Shown piece by piece: positions 33,961 through 46,887 of a DNA stretch of 64,000 bases. A model generated the notes under the pieces. It was given only the letters and a program-made list of their open reading frames with translations. It made no database searches and was not told the origin of the DNA. The DNA comes from Echiichthys vipera (Eukaryota; Chordata; Actinopteri; Perciformes; Trachinidae), in assembly GCA_963691815.1 (NCBI GenBank), contig OY829662.1:19436276-19500275 (forward strand), read 5' to 3'. The translations under genes were made by a program, and so were the position numbers. Position 1 is the first letter of the stretch. Every line of letters starts with the position of its first letter.

Positions 33961-35909
33961 GATTGTTATGATTATAATTATGTGTTAACAAAGATTTGCA
34001 CTGCCTTGTGGTCTATCAAGGTTATTGTTGAGATGGAGTGGAGATTATCATTCATCTCTGCTTCTCCTACAATTAATGTTCTCTGTTGATCGCTCAGGAT
34101 TGGTCAAAATTCAGAAGCAAGCCTCCAATCCTGAGGGACTGAAAGACCTGTGATTTACCGCAGATGTTTTATATTGCTGGAAACAAACTGCCAATTGTTT
34201 TCTTCAGGGCGGGACTGTTTAAAGATGTATTTTTCATTTCATGCTCCTCCTCCTTTATTGACACGGCCCTTCTCACGGATCGTTTACTGACATGATTGAT
34301 CGAGTGCCATACTGCCACACAGGTGGTGCTGATCAGAAGAATATTAAGTACCACATTACAGGTTCATTCACTTCTGCGAAACAGAGGTACACCCGACAGA
34401 TATGTATCTGCACAAAATAAATGACACAGTGGGAGCTGCCGGGGCACAGTGAAGAGGATAAATATTCATGACACCATCACTCCTCATTTGGAGGAACAAG
34501 ATGTGGCTGTTTTATCATTATTATTTTTCATTCACATTCTTTTCAATGAGGACAAGACCAAGACAAGTCCCACATGAAGTTGGTCCATAATCCAACACTC
34601 ATTTATCATGTCTGCAGGGGCCTGGCCGTGTAACTGCGACTTTACTGCACTTTCATTAGAAACAGTGTGTTGACATGCATCGCCTTACCTCGTCTTCTCC
34701 TGAATAACAATGTTTCCTGATGATGTCTCAGATGAAAACTTCATTTATGCAGCTGTCTAAATGCTCCAGAGATTGTGTTGATTGGTTTCCATTAACCCTC
34801 TCTTTTTAATTGGTTGTAGACTGTAGCATTAAGCGAAATTACCCAACAGTCATTTACTATTCCGGTCTATATTTCTCTGCGCGTGTGTGATAAAAACACA
34901 GATTGTCATACTGTCAACATCTCTCTCAGCCCTGTCTTTCTTATAGAGAGGAATTGCTTTCAAGGGGACACTGCTCTCCCTTCTTTCACTCCTTTTGTCA
35001 AGACTGATGATGTTTGACAGACAGGACCGGGACCGGGTCAACATCCCATCAAACCTCAGCCAGACACAAAGGCACCTCCTTAGCCAGGGGATGACAAAGA
35101 CCCTAACAGAACCTTGACAGTGGTGTTCTGTTATTGTGCAAACCCTCACCCGCTGACCCCGTCTCTGCAACCCTTCCCTTCTCATTTCCCATGTGATTTG
35201 ACGCCTCAGGTAGAGCTGTCAGATGGGAGGAGGTAATGAGTCCTCACACCTGTCCAGATATGCAGAATAGCTCAGTTCTGCCTGAAAAAAAAAAGTGTAA
35301 TGGAGTGAAGACTTTTCAATTCTCATTTAAAAGCTGGGTTGTACTCGCGAAAAGGCGAATAGATAGCGAGTGAGGGAATACACATTTCCATTTGGTGTCC
35401 GCTGTCGCCTTTTCTTTTGTTAAAGCTACACTAATCAATATTCTTATTCTTAAACTGATTTAAACTGCTGAAATGACTACATGAAATGTCAAAGTTCTTG
35501 TTTGGTGCCAAACTCTGAATAATCGACCATCAACCCATTGATTAGGTTTTTGCTTTACCGTTGCCCCTCAACCTTGTTTGCTGCAGGAGCAGTTCGTTGT
35601 TTCCTGCAAACAAAGCTCTAAAATCCTTCTGTTTGTTTTAGAGCTGTGCTTAATTTGTGCTTCATTTGAACAATCCTATATCGATTCATGTAAAGAAGTC
35701 TATATATGATCGATATTGATATTGAAGACTTAAAGAACCTGTAAGTAGCAACCATGTCATGCTAGCTTGCCGGGAAGAGGGATAAATTATATTCCAAAGT
35801 TAGGTTGGATTTTGGTGTGGGAATAACTTTCCTGGCCATTTTTTAAAAAGATATATACACCATGCCGTGTGTTCACGTTAAATAATAATCACATTAATTA
35901 AAACAGAGA

Positions 35910-36225
35910 AAGAGGGCGACACGGTGAGGTCCACCACCTCACCGTGTCGCCCTCTTAGCACTGTCTCTTCACAGTTAGAGGGTTCCAGGTTCGAATCCTG
36001 GCTGGGGCCCTTCTTTTTGGAGTTTGCATGTTCTCCCTGTGTCTGTGTGGGTTTTCTCCGGTTTCTCCGGTTTCCTCCCACAGTCCAAAGACGTGCACGT
36101 GTTAGGTTCATTGATGACTCTAAAATCACCCGTAGGTGTGAATGGTTGTCTGTCTCTGTTCGTCTCTATGTGCCCTGCGTTAGACTGGCGTCCTGTCCAG
36201 GGTGTACCCCGCCTATTACCCTAAC
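35910..36225 (+). mobile_element. tRNA-derived SINE, family B, copy 2, with inverted head
   Basis: Shares 'ggagtttgcatgttctccct', 'cccacagtccaaagacgtgc' and 'gatgactctaaaatcacccg' with copy 1 and ends at 'cagggtgtaccccgcctatt'. Its first 47 bp form a perfect hairpin made of the head and its inverse (21-bp arms, 5-bp loop). This replaces the normal box A region. Box B-like ggttcgaatcctgg is intact. Confidence 0.85.
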
Positions 36226-38176
36226 CCTACTTTGTGCCTCTCCTGTTGTTGTAAAGTTTTGAACATTTAGGATTAAGCCAAGGTTCTGTATAAATTGTCT
36301 GAAAAGTCAGAGGAGTCAAACTCTATTGCTGTTGCTGTTGCCAATATCACATTAGTTTCCCTCTTATCCAAGCCAGTGGTCTGAAAGCCCAGCAGCAAGC
36401 GAGGGCATGTGCAGCTCTACTGCCAATTAAAATGGCTTTTGTCCAACATAACATGTCTCATTAACATTCACAGCTGCAAGTGTGAATGTCTGGAAGCGCG
36501 GAGCTGCAAACATGCCATGACCTCGCCCGTTCACCGCGTAGAGCCTCCCACAGAGTACAAGTCAAAATTGACACGGCCATATATTCCTGTCATAATGAAA
36601 GTGCAGTTAGCCAACCAACCACAAATCAGACTCTCAAACATGATCTTAAGCAATGCAAAGCAATGGAAATATATGTGTGCAAAAACTGCGCTCATGGAGA
36701 GCAATAGTTTAAATCTCTGTGTATCTCTGTATATCTGACCTTGTCGGAAGTAGTTACTAAGCTCTTCGCGTTGGGACTCCCACAGACCCCTACCGCTCTG
36801 AATACATCTTGTTTTCCTGCATACCATCCCATTTCTTATCACTGCTTTGCAAATGGCTTGCTGATGTGCTGCCAAAAAAAAAAACAGGCAGCTTTTTGCT
36901 CCAGAGAGCGGATGCTATCTGTCCTTTATTTTATGCTCCCATTGCCACTGGCCCCTTCTTTATCTCCTTCTGTCCATGTACAGTCCGAACCATCAAATAC
37001 CCCGAAGTGCACCACCATATTCATAAACCCAGACTTTCAATGTTGCTGACACAGCAAAGTCTTGTGCGCGACACGAAAGAGTTCTGCCACGTCTGCCACG
37101 TTGGCCACTGTTCAAATACCTTTTTCATTATTTGAGCCGATTATGATGCAGGCAGGCCATTTTCGGTTAGAAATCAATAACAGGGTGAGTACTTTGCAAT
37201 TGTAATACTGCGGCCTGTTTGGGATTGGATGTAGCTTCCCGAGGAGCTTGTTCATCAGGTACTGCATGCTGACTTTGCGATTACTTTCTGTAAGTTGTGT
37301 TGTTCGTGCACCACTATAAAACAGACAAAGCTACAGAAGAGGCGATGATATCTAAATTCATTTTTTTGCGTGATGACAGCCCTCTTGTATATTTTCCACT
37401 ACAGAATAAACAGGTAATAAGACACTTCCTCATCCCATTCCCTTCGCTGGCAGGCAGGACACGGAGTGAAAAGCACTAAATTGAAATGTTAAACTTAACA
37501 GCCAGCCAAGCAGATTTATCAGTTCTCGTGAAGAACCTCAAAGTTTCAAGGTCACAGCGCTTTCGCATGAGCCGTCTATTCTGATCTGCTGTTATTGTTT
37601 GTCAAATCAATATCCATTATGGGAGAATTCAGCGGCCGCTTTATGATAAAAACTAAAGCAGAAATGGCGCTTGAGTGTTAGGGGAGAAAGGAGAGGGACG
37701 CTCTGTTTGTTCTCAAGGCTTTCTGCGAGAAGACGAGAAAAAAAAGTTTATGAAAAAGGTCTTTGAGTTGCAAGGTGTGCACTTTCTCAGCTGCCGAGAA
37801 ATGGTTTTACTGCTGTGGAGATAAATAATGCAGAGGGATAGTGCGTTAGCGACAGGCTTGGCACTGAGTATAGACAAGGAGGAGTTTAAGCCCACATACA
37901 CACACACAGATCTGCCTCACTCATCATTGCAGCTTTATGCACGCTACTCCACGACCTGTATGCCAAGCTAGCTTGCCGTACCATTTTAACACCCTAACAT
38001 CCCAAACATATTTCATGTCACTTTTTTTGTTTTAATCCTTCATTTATGTGACATGTTGGGAGTTTTATGGAACGCATTTATCATTGCACCCTCATGTACA
38101 TTTACCATGCAATGTCAATAATGTTTTATTTTAGAGGACAGCACATAAATGAGGCAGGGCTACGATAGGACACAGA

Positions 38177-38399
38177 GGTCAAGACAGATGTCCGTCCTCC
38201 ACAGAGCTGGGTCTGTCTGACGTTCCTGCCTGTTATAGTGAAGGTTTTCGTTGCCACTGTACTCTATGGAGGAATTGTTGGGTCTATGTTTATCAGAAAT
38301 AAGTCATAGAGTGTGGTCTTTAGCTAGTTTGTAAAGTGTCCTGAGATAACTTTTGTTATGATTTGGCACTATAAATAAAATTGAATTGAATTGAATTGA
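38177..38399 (+). mobile_element. L2 LINE 3' end, 5'-truncated copy
   Basis: About 94% identical by eye to 14661-14884 of the full-length LINE, starting 'ggtcaagacagatgtccgtc' and ending in the ttgaattgaattga tail. A typical dead-on-arrival insertion. Confidence 0.92.
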
Positions 38400-38937
38400 T
38401 TGCAGTCATGGCTGCCACCAGGATATTTATGCTCTCAGAGGAGGGGAAAGAGGAGTGTAAGAACTACCAAGTGAGCGAGAGAGCTAAAAATGAGAGGAGG
38501 GAAATAGAGAAGCTAATTGGAAATCAAAGAACAAACGTTGCTCTTGAGGGAAAAAGTGAATTAAATCGCTGTGGCTGAACTCTGACCAGGGTTATTGTCT
38601 TTAGCGTGGATTTGGTCTCGAAGAATTTTTCAGCTAAATGGGCTTTACACTGAGGGATGTCGCAGAGACGACGAGGCGGCTGGGAGGATCTGATCCATCA
38701 CCATGCTGCCTCTGAATGGAAGTTCGGTCTGTTCGGCACACTTTCCGTTCTGGTTTCCTGTGTGATTCACTAGCATCATCCAACTCATCAAAAGCAAAAA
38801 GCCTGGCTGTCTGAGTGAGAATATTTCTACCAACATCTTTACAGCAGTCTTATTGTTATGTCTTTCAGTGTCCTGTAAATAAGGTGCACTAAGGTCACAC
38901 AGAATGACAGGTCGGTCTTGTTATTAGTAGAGATGTA

Positions 38938-39340
38938 CCATTGACTGTATAAAAAAAGTGGACCTAGCCATCTTGATGTCGACATTCACTGACATGCACC
39001 TTATCTCACTTGCACATTAAAATCCACATTGCACATTTTAATATAGTGCTTTTATCTGTAATGCTGTACTTCTATTTTATTCTATTATATTGTTGTTCAT
39101 ATTTTGTATTTTATATTTTATCTTATTTTTAGTACTTCTGATTGCTCTGTACCGCTGCTACGATGACCTAATTTCCCCTCGGGGATAAATAAAGTTATCT
39201 ATCTATCTATCTATCTATGTCACCCACTGGTTTGTGGACTACCGTTTTGAAGCCTGGAGTTTTGCATTTTTGCCAGATATGACTGTATTTGAACAAGAGG
39301 GTGAAGCCAGCCACCTCATCGTGATGAGAACATTTCTGGG
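38938..39340. repeat. Unclassified repeat split by a LINE tail
   Basis: The left part has 'ttgactgtataaaaaaagtg' and agccatcttgatgtc. The right part has 'cacccactggtttgtggact' and 'gaagcctggagttttgcatt'. In other fish copies that I recall, the two parts are contiguous. Here 38981-39216 is inserted between them. Confidence 0.6.
38981..39216 (+). mobile_element. LINE 3'-end fragment with (TATC)n tail
   Basis: AT-rich, ends 'ctaatttcccctcggggata', then aataaag and about seven TATC units. Flanked by ATGTC at 38976-38980 and 39217-39221, a 5-bp target duplication. The parent LINE is not identified. The tail resembles those of family A SINEs. Confidence 0.75.
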
Positions 39341-40945
39341 TGCTGTGACGTCTTTTGTTTTCGGTACCAAGAAATACTTACCAAATCATGACTCCTGCTA
39401 ATTACCTTTTACACCCTGGCCTGATAACTGATAAGAAACTTCAGAGGGTTTACAGTTGAGATTAAAATGAAGGCAAAGTCAAAAGATAGTAGTGGGCCTT
39501 TGCCTCACCAGCTTAAGCCTTGGTCTCTAGTTCTGTTTTGTTTGACTTGAATAAATCAGACAATTAATGTTTAAATATTCAGCTTTAGAGGCATTGGTCT
39601 GCATAGTTTTTCACTTTGACATGAATCATGCCACTCTCTGGAAGAAAGCCAAATTGAACCATTCTTTAAACCCAAAAGTCACCTCTAAAGCTTCACTTTG
39701 GTTTTTCTATTCAGTATTTTGCAACACATGTTTAAGGTTTTCTCAATGACTTAATAACAGGTGCATTAAAACATATTTATCTTAGTGCTGTGCGCCCCCT
39801 GTTTCTATATTCCTGTCCTTCTTACAGTGTCTACTCCGCAACGTGCTCAGGTTTAGAGGGTGCCTCAAAACATGAAATAAAAGAGAATTTACCTTGGGTT
39901 GAACATCGTGTACTCTGAATAATAATTGTAATGCTCTCCTTCCCTTAAACCACATTTTCTTCCTGCAGGTGCAGAACATTTTAAATATTAAAATTACATG
40001 TTCTCTCTCTAGCTCTCGTCTGTGTCTGCATGTCAGTCGTGTCAGCGTGTAGAAGGCTTCCAGATAGAGCTACCAACTCCCCAGACTCATCAATCATATC
40101 ACACACACACCCAGTCATTATTTTTAGTCACCTCTTGCTGATGGCCGGTGGGGCTCCATCTCACCTGTCACAGTCTGGCTGTCTCTGACGGAGCTGATGC
40201 CAGGCTGAGTAATGGACAAGGTAGGGGACCTGTGGCAGCTCATAATCACTGACAGGAAACCAACTCAGCTGACTGGATGACATGTCTTATCTTCCTCTTG
40301 ATGGTATGTGGAGAGGATGTCAGCACTGCGAAGCTGCTAAAATGTGCCTATTTCACTACCAAGATTACAGCCATTCTCAGGTGTGACCTTCTTTTCCAAT
40401 CGTCCCTTCTTGAAGAGGGGAAGTGAACTTCTGACATTTCAGGGGTTTCAAGAACCATCATCTCAGAATAAAGTCTCTCCTGGTTTGCGTGCCTGTTCCT
40501 CAGCTCTTTATTGGACAGAAACTATTGATATTTAAGACCTGACAGCACAGTGAAGCTCCTTCTCACCCAAATATGATTGATATAGCAGCAAAGACTCATT
40601 ATCCCTTAATGTCCAATGACGCTTGCAGTAGAGTTTCCAAATAGATCGAAAACAGAATACCCACCATCCAATGTTGTAACAACATCGGAAATCACATGCT
40701 CTACAACCACAGACACACTGGGCCTCATGCAGCAACATTCTCTTAAATGTATCTTATATTTTCTGTTTATTTTATTTTTTTGACCGAAGTCGGCTCTTGA
40801 TGCACCTAATTTCCTAACCACCCGAATCTGCTCTTACCCAAGTGTGCTGAATGATGAATCCCATTTGGTTGTAAATGTTTATTAGTATATGGTAACACCT
40901 ACTAAAATCTATATGAGGGCAGGTGTTGTATGTATGCAAACACTG

Positions 40946-40968
40946 CCCCCCCCCCCCCCCAAAAAAAA
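40946..40968. repeat. Poly-C / poly-A junction
   Basis: A run of about 17 C followed by A residues. Length is unreliable in such tracts. Confidence 0.9.
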
Positions 40969-41254
40969 GGCTCATCAATGTGGTAAATAAACAGTGTTAA
41001 CACTGTTAAAGTATTCTTTTCAGAGGGTCAGAACTGGTGTTTTTTATCAAATACATGCAGTAAAAACAGAAACAATACATTTTTATTTATCCAATAATTA
41101 GATACATATGAAAATCAAGAAAACAAGATGTTTTTTTTTCCTTATCTTGGTATGAGTGCTTTCAACCACTCGTAAACAAGTACATTTGTCGGTATATGGA
41201 TAGACAATACCAAGTGATGATATCCAGTCTACAGTAACTTTCATATCTGTGTTT

Positions 41255-41475
41255 GCCTTCGGTGATGACTTTTGTAGCCATGCCAGGAGCGTGGCTCTAT
41301 AGATGCCAGTATTGGTCAGTCACTGGATGGATTGCAATGAAATTCATTCATTCAAGACATTGATGGTCCCCAGAAAATAAATCCTAAAAATTTTGGTGAC
41401 CTCTGACTTTTTCTCTTGCACCACTAGCAGGTTGACATTTGTAGTTTTGACTGAAATCTCTTGACATCTGTGTAT
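41255..41475 (+). repeat. Unclassified dispersed repeat
   Basis: Contains 'cactggatggattgcaatga', 'gatggtccccagaaaataaa' and gcaggttgacatttgtagtt, wording that I know from abundant fish repeats ('ggatggattgccatgaaatt'). Class uncertain. Confidence 0.5.
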
Positions 41476-43370
41476 CTTGAATCTTATATCTTTTTATTGG
41501 ACATATTTGAAATAAAACTATAAATAACAGTGGGCCAAAATAACTCTTCCAGCATCCATTGATGTTCTTCTTGTGTAAGTGAGCCATCCTCATAAATTAG
41601 TGATTTTGGCTTAGTTCCCCTGAAAATGAGGATGAATAACCCTGGGATAATAACGCAGTGTATTATACTGACCTCACAGCAGTTTGCAGCCATGCTAGAG
41701 CAGCACTTCATATCTGCTGTGCTGCAGAGTCACTGGTCCATGAAATAACACAGACAGAAATGAAATAAGCACTGATCACAAATGATTTTGGAGCTTCAAT
41801 CTAACAGATTTTTTATGTGTATGCAGTAATCGAGACATAATGTGTGTGTGTGTAAAGAAAGTGTGAGTATCAGCAAATGTGTGTTTGGCTTTTGTTTATT
41901 GCCACTAAAAAAAAGAATGTTTGGAAATGAAACCATTTTCAACAATGACGGATTTTTTTGGCTCTTTCATTTCATTCATATTAAGGAAGAGGAGGGTAAA
42001 AACTTATGAAGCAGTGGGCTGATCAGAGCACCAGGAGTGGGAGGATTCCATTAATGCCTGCTATTGTGTGTAACTATAATTACTGTAACACTACATGAGC
42101 AAAATTAATTAAAAAAAACCTCACACCATCTATTTGCAAGTTAGCAACCAAGCAATTGGGTGTTTCCCCAAAGACACTTAGCCAGCTTGTGAAAATGAAA
42201 TAAATACAAAGCTGTCTGGAGCCTTGAGGTAGGCTTGAAATATGAGGTTGGTTTCTGTCGGATTCAACACTTTAAAAATCTGACTCCAGGTCCAATACAC
42301 AAAACCTGACTGATATCTTTCCACCCTCAGTAATGGTACCTCTGTACTGCCGACTGTATGACAACGTTGGGTTTATTTTGTACAGCACAGCCTGACTTTT
42401 ACTTATGAGCCCCTGGAAAAGAGCTCACCATATATACAGCAGACCTACTCTTTTTTTATGAACAATAAGGGTGCATGCCTTCTCTCAATGCACAAGACTT
42501 GACTCTAAATCTTTCATGTCCCACTCCTGAAGATGAAACACTCAACTCAGACAACATGCACTGTACTTCAAGTCCAGCCAAGAAACAACTTGTCAAAGAG
42601 CAGGATGCTCTGTTATGATGAAATTGACTACTACATGTTCCTTCTACAGGATTGTGCAAGAGGCTTGAGCCATGTTTGGGTGAAACATTTTGGACAGTGA
42701 AGACGTCGTATTATGACGCAGGAGAAGTTTGAGCAGTTTCTATGCATTAAAACTGACATAGAAATGACATAAAAATGTCCCATTGAACTTAAAGATCAGC
42801 AGTCCAACCAGCAATGACTGCCCCTCACTACTTTCCAGACTGTTAACACACTGTTGTTACACAGTTGATACTAAAATATAAAATAGGATGCTTAAATAAA
42901 GACTCATCTACCTTAACATTCATTTTACACATTTTCATAACTGCTGGTTTATTAGTCTTATTCCCAGATAATGAGCAGAGCCAACTTCCCAACTTCATCA
43001 CATGGTTCATCAGCGTTAACGAGAAAAAAGCTGCTGCACAAGTCTCCCCTCCCAGAGACCCTCGGCTCTGCCCATATACAGTCTACGACTCCGTCTCTGG
43101 GTAAACGTGCATGCCATATTTTGGCCCTGACACAGTGGAGCCATGCTTCATATTTAGAAGCTAGATTGTAGGGCCAGTTTCCTTTTAAGGGCAATGCTAC
43201 TGTCTGTTGGGTAAGCCCTGGATAATCACAAGTAATGTGCTGCTTTCACCGTCACAGAGAACTGTTTGATATTCATAAAGAAGATGAAAGGGAAGGGACA
43301 CTCAGAAACTATATCTCTGTCTGTGAGGTTGGTGCTCTTACTAATCCCTGCACTCAGAAAAGTGGGGATC

Positions 43371-43418
43371 TGTGTGTGTGTGTGTGTGTGTGTGAGAGTG
43401 TGTGTGTGTACGTGTGTG
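43371..43418. repeat. (GT)n microsatellite, interrupted
   Basis: GT repeats broken by gagagtg and tacg. Confidence 0.9.
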
Positions 43419-43937
43419 ACACTATTGTCAAGAGCAGTTGGGGTTGTGCAAGAGGAGTGCAAGATTTGCATAGAAGTGCAAGGGAATAATAATATGGCGA
43501 TGGGTCCCTGCTGCTGTACGGATAATATTACAGCAGCAGGGAGATGACAAGTGACAAGGGCAGCTAAATGTAATTGTGGAGCCATCTGCAGAAATGAATA
43601 CAGCTGATCTTGCATTTCCAATATGTCAAGACTGTGCGATGCCACCTTCTATTATGATCCATCACACAGGAGTTCTCACGATGGAAGCCTTGGATCCCCG
43701 CAAATTCATGGACGTAGAAAAATAATCGGATAATGTCTGCATTGTCTCATTCAGCTGCATGAAACTGGATAAAGTGATGGGAAATAGATGAACAGTAATG
43801 CTGGGAATCGTTGGGAACAGATATGCTAAATATATGAAAAGACATTTCCATTAGTTTGTCACATTCATACGGGGGAGTGGGTGGAAGGACACAGTGATGG
43901 GAAATATGATTAAAATACCACCAGTAGTCTCGACATG

Positions 43938-43975
<38 letters not shown>
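43938..43975. repeat. (GT)n microsatellite
   Basis: About 18 GT units. Confidence 0.9.
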
Positions 43976-43981
<6 letters not shown>

Positions 43982-44785
43982 TATAGAGGATCCAGCCCTG
44001 GAGAAGTAAACAGACTGTATTGGCAGTGAGGGCCTCAAATTCCCTTAAAAACCACCAGATTAACAGTCATCTTGCATAGCGTTGTGAAATGTGTGCGCGG
44101 GAACTCTTGTGTGTGCTTTTTATGTGTGTGCGTTTATTGAGTGAGTTTTGGGAAAACGGTTTCAAATCCTTCTAATGAGTAGATTAAGATTGATCTTGTT
44201 CTGTTCTGGAGAAATAAAAAATGCTTTTTCTCATACTTAGACTCAATAGCAATTTTCCCACTCCTTTGTTCAGCCTGACATTGCCTTCTTGATAACCAAT
44301 TGACTGTGAGGACAACACATACGAGCACTGCATCATGACCCACTTCAACAGCACGACACGGTGTTCCACTGCTTCCCAGAGTTAATGTGTGTCAAAGCTT
44401 GAGAAAAGCAGCTATTCCCTGCCTGGATTGTCACTTCCCAGTTCATTTGACACAACAGATAATGTGATGTTGTGTGTCTATCACATGTTAAGCAAGTTTG
44501 CAGAGAACAGTCATCCACGTTGGGTTTGCAAAGACGCTTAGATGGTTAAAAGAGCGATAATCTCTATAAACAGGTTCTGCAAAGAAATGTAGCACACTAA
44601 CTGATTTGCACAGGGCAGAGGATTAAATTTTACTTAACCAACCGCAACAGACTTCCGGATAACTGGTTCAGGGGTAAAATAATTCAATCATGCAGCTCTC
44701 CTAGACTTTTTTAAATGTTATCGGACCAAATCGATCAGATGATTATTTAACTAGACGCATTTACTGTACTTACATTGTTACATTT

Positions 44786-45052
44786 AAGAAGAAGAAGAAT
44801 TCCTTTATTTGTCCCGCAATGGGGAAATTCACATGCACAGACAGGACCTATATACATGCAATTAATGGAGAGATGTTAGAGCGAGGGGGCTGCCAGTGAC
44901 CAGCGCCCCAAGCAGTTGGGGGTTCGGTGCCTTGCTCAACAGCACTGATCCAGCCACCAGTCAATGCTCCATTCATGGTCCACACAGCGACGCGAACCAG
45001 CGACCCTCCAGTTCCCAGCCAAGTCACCTATGGACTGAGCTACTGCCGCCCC
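44786..45052 (-). mobile_element. tRNA-derived SINE, family A, copy 2
   Basis: Reversed: a (GAA)n tail, then ttcctttatttgtcccgcaa at the left, and the tRNA head 'gactgagctactgccgcccc' at the right. Two internal deletions relative to copy 4: the 'tttttcactctattattg' hinge and the 'ggcagtgcccaggagatga' segment. Confidence 0.85.
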
Positions 45053-45147
45053 TCGTTTCTTACTAATGATTTGATCACGGAAGCCATATTTGTTGCAGTT
45101 CTTAGTACTTATTTTTCACTCTCAAGGGATGCCGGACAGTAAAATGA

Positions 45148-45436
45148 ATGGTAAATGGACGCCTTTCTAGTCTTCTGTCTACTCAAGGCACTTTCAAACT
45201 ACTTGTCACATTCACCCATTCACACAGACATTCACACAGATGGCAGTGGACATCTACAGACCATCTAATCTAACCATTCACACCACATTTACACACCCAT
45301 GCGCAGCACGGGGAGCAATACGGGGTTCAGTGTCTTGCCCAAGGACACTTCGACATGTGGACCGGGGGAGCTGGGGAACGAATCGCCGATCTTTCAAATG
45401 AAGGACGACTCACTCTTCCAATGAGCCACAGCTGCC
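45148..45436 (-). mobile_element. tRNA-derived SINE, family C
   Basis: On the minus strand it starts ggcagctgtggctcattgga (box A-like) with box B-like gattcgttccccag. It then has 'gtgtccttgggcaagacact', 'gaatggttagattagatggt' and ends 'aaggcgtccatttaccatt'. It begins 95 bp right of family A copy 2 and has the same orientation. Confidence 0.8.
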
Positions 45437-46693
45437 AAGATTAGGTGTGGGGAATGCTGCATCTGTCTTTAAAGAGTATCAACACCCAGGTCAAAAATCA
45501 TGGTTCTTTGACAGGCTGAACTCCATCAGTGTCAGTGGATAAATATTGAGGGAGATATCCACAGAGATAATTAAGTACTGCAATGAGAAGCAGCCACATC
45601 TGGCCCAATCTGTTCACGCCAGTATGAAATATATCGGCTCAGTCCACTCCAGCGTGATTTATTAGGCTCTGCTGGAACAATAATGGCTGCATAACAAACG
45701 GCAGTTAAACCTGCATAGATTATGATGGCTATGGTTTTACGTCTGCCTGTACTGTACTTCCACAGTCTCGCGTTGGAACAAGGTTTGGTGTTTAGAGGCT
45801 TTGGTAACACTGGTCTGTCATGTAGTTACATCAAGAATACATCAATATATCCAAGCCTCTCCCTTGACATTATCAACTGTTGGACAGAAAAGGACAAGCT
45901 CTCGCATTCACCGTTTTATGGAGAAAAAAAATCCTATCAGTCCCAGAAAATGTCAATAACAGGGCAAGTAGTCCCTTGGCTTCCACCTCCTACACAGAGG
46001 AAACTGACAAATGTCAAGCTTTCAATCACAAGCTGCTGGCCTTTCCAGAAGTGAGGAAGCCAGAAACACTCGTTTCAACTCCAAAAAGGGGGATGCAAAA
46101 CCTGGACATGGGGAGAATCACTGTGTGTCACCTACAGTACACCACCTTCACTAATAAACAGTCACAACACAACAGTACCTCATGATATCGAGGACAAACA
46201 CTTAATCTCACCCAAACACACACAAAGGTATATACCTTTTTCTTGATGGCTGAACTCGGGCCGATAGCTGACGCCATGCAAAAAGCAGAAAGTCATAAGG
46301 CTTCTCCCCAAAAGACATGCAAATGCTCAGAGGTGGGGAGCAAGTCCATCTGTTTATGTACACGTCCATCTGTTCCACAGCTTCACCCTTTCCATCGACA
46401 TTACCATCTACACCCGGCTGTTCCTATGACTGGGTAACTGGGTTTTATGTTACACACTATAATCGAGCTTTAATTAACTAACTGAAGCAGTCTGCTGACA
46501 AATTCTGCAAAACGGAAAAACCTGAGTTTGTTTTTTATGCTTTTTGAGCACAAGAGAACTATTTTAGATCTTTTTTTCTAATTACTTTTGAAAAGAATAG
46601 ATTATTTAAGTCTTGGGGTGAAACACAATGTGTTCGTTATACTCTGAGCCTTTCAAAGCAGCTAGTTTGAAAAGATGCTGGTGCCGTACGTCA

Positions 46694-46887
46694 CATGTGT
46701 CAAACTGATCCAGTAAAGGGCCGCTGTGGCTGCTCAGTCCAACCAATCAAGAACACACCTGACTCGACTCATTCAATCACCTGAACTGCCTTCACACAGT
46801 TGACTTGTTGGATCAGGTGTGTTTTCGATTGGTTGGAATGAAAACCTGCAGCCACAGCGGCCCTTTACTGGATCAGTTTGACACATG
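46694..46887. mobile_element. Fold-back hAT-like MITE, copy 2
   Basis: 194 bp. Its arms match copy 1 from 'gtgtcaaactgatccagtaa' onward, but the ends begin catgtgtc instead of caggggtgtc. No clear target duplication. The arms and interior are strongly self-complementary (ccaaccaatc near the left arm pairs with gattggttgg near the right). Confidence 0.8.

Noticed and set aside
36215..36230. Telomere-like 'ccctaaccct'
   Set aside because: Only two units, within the SINE end. No interstitial telomere array.
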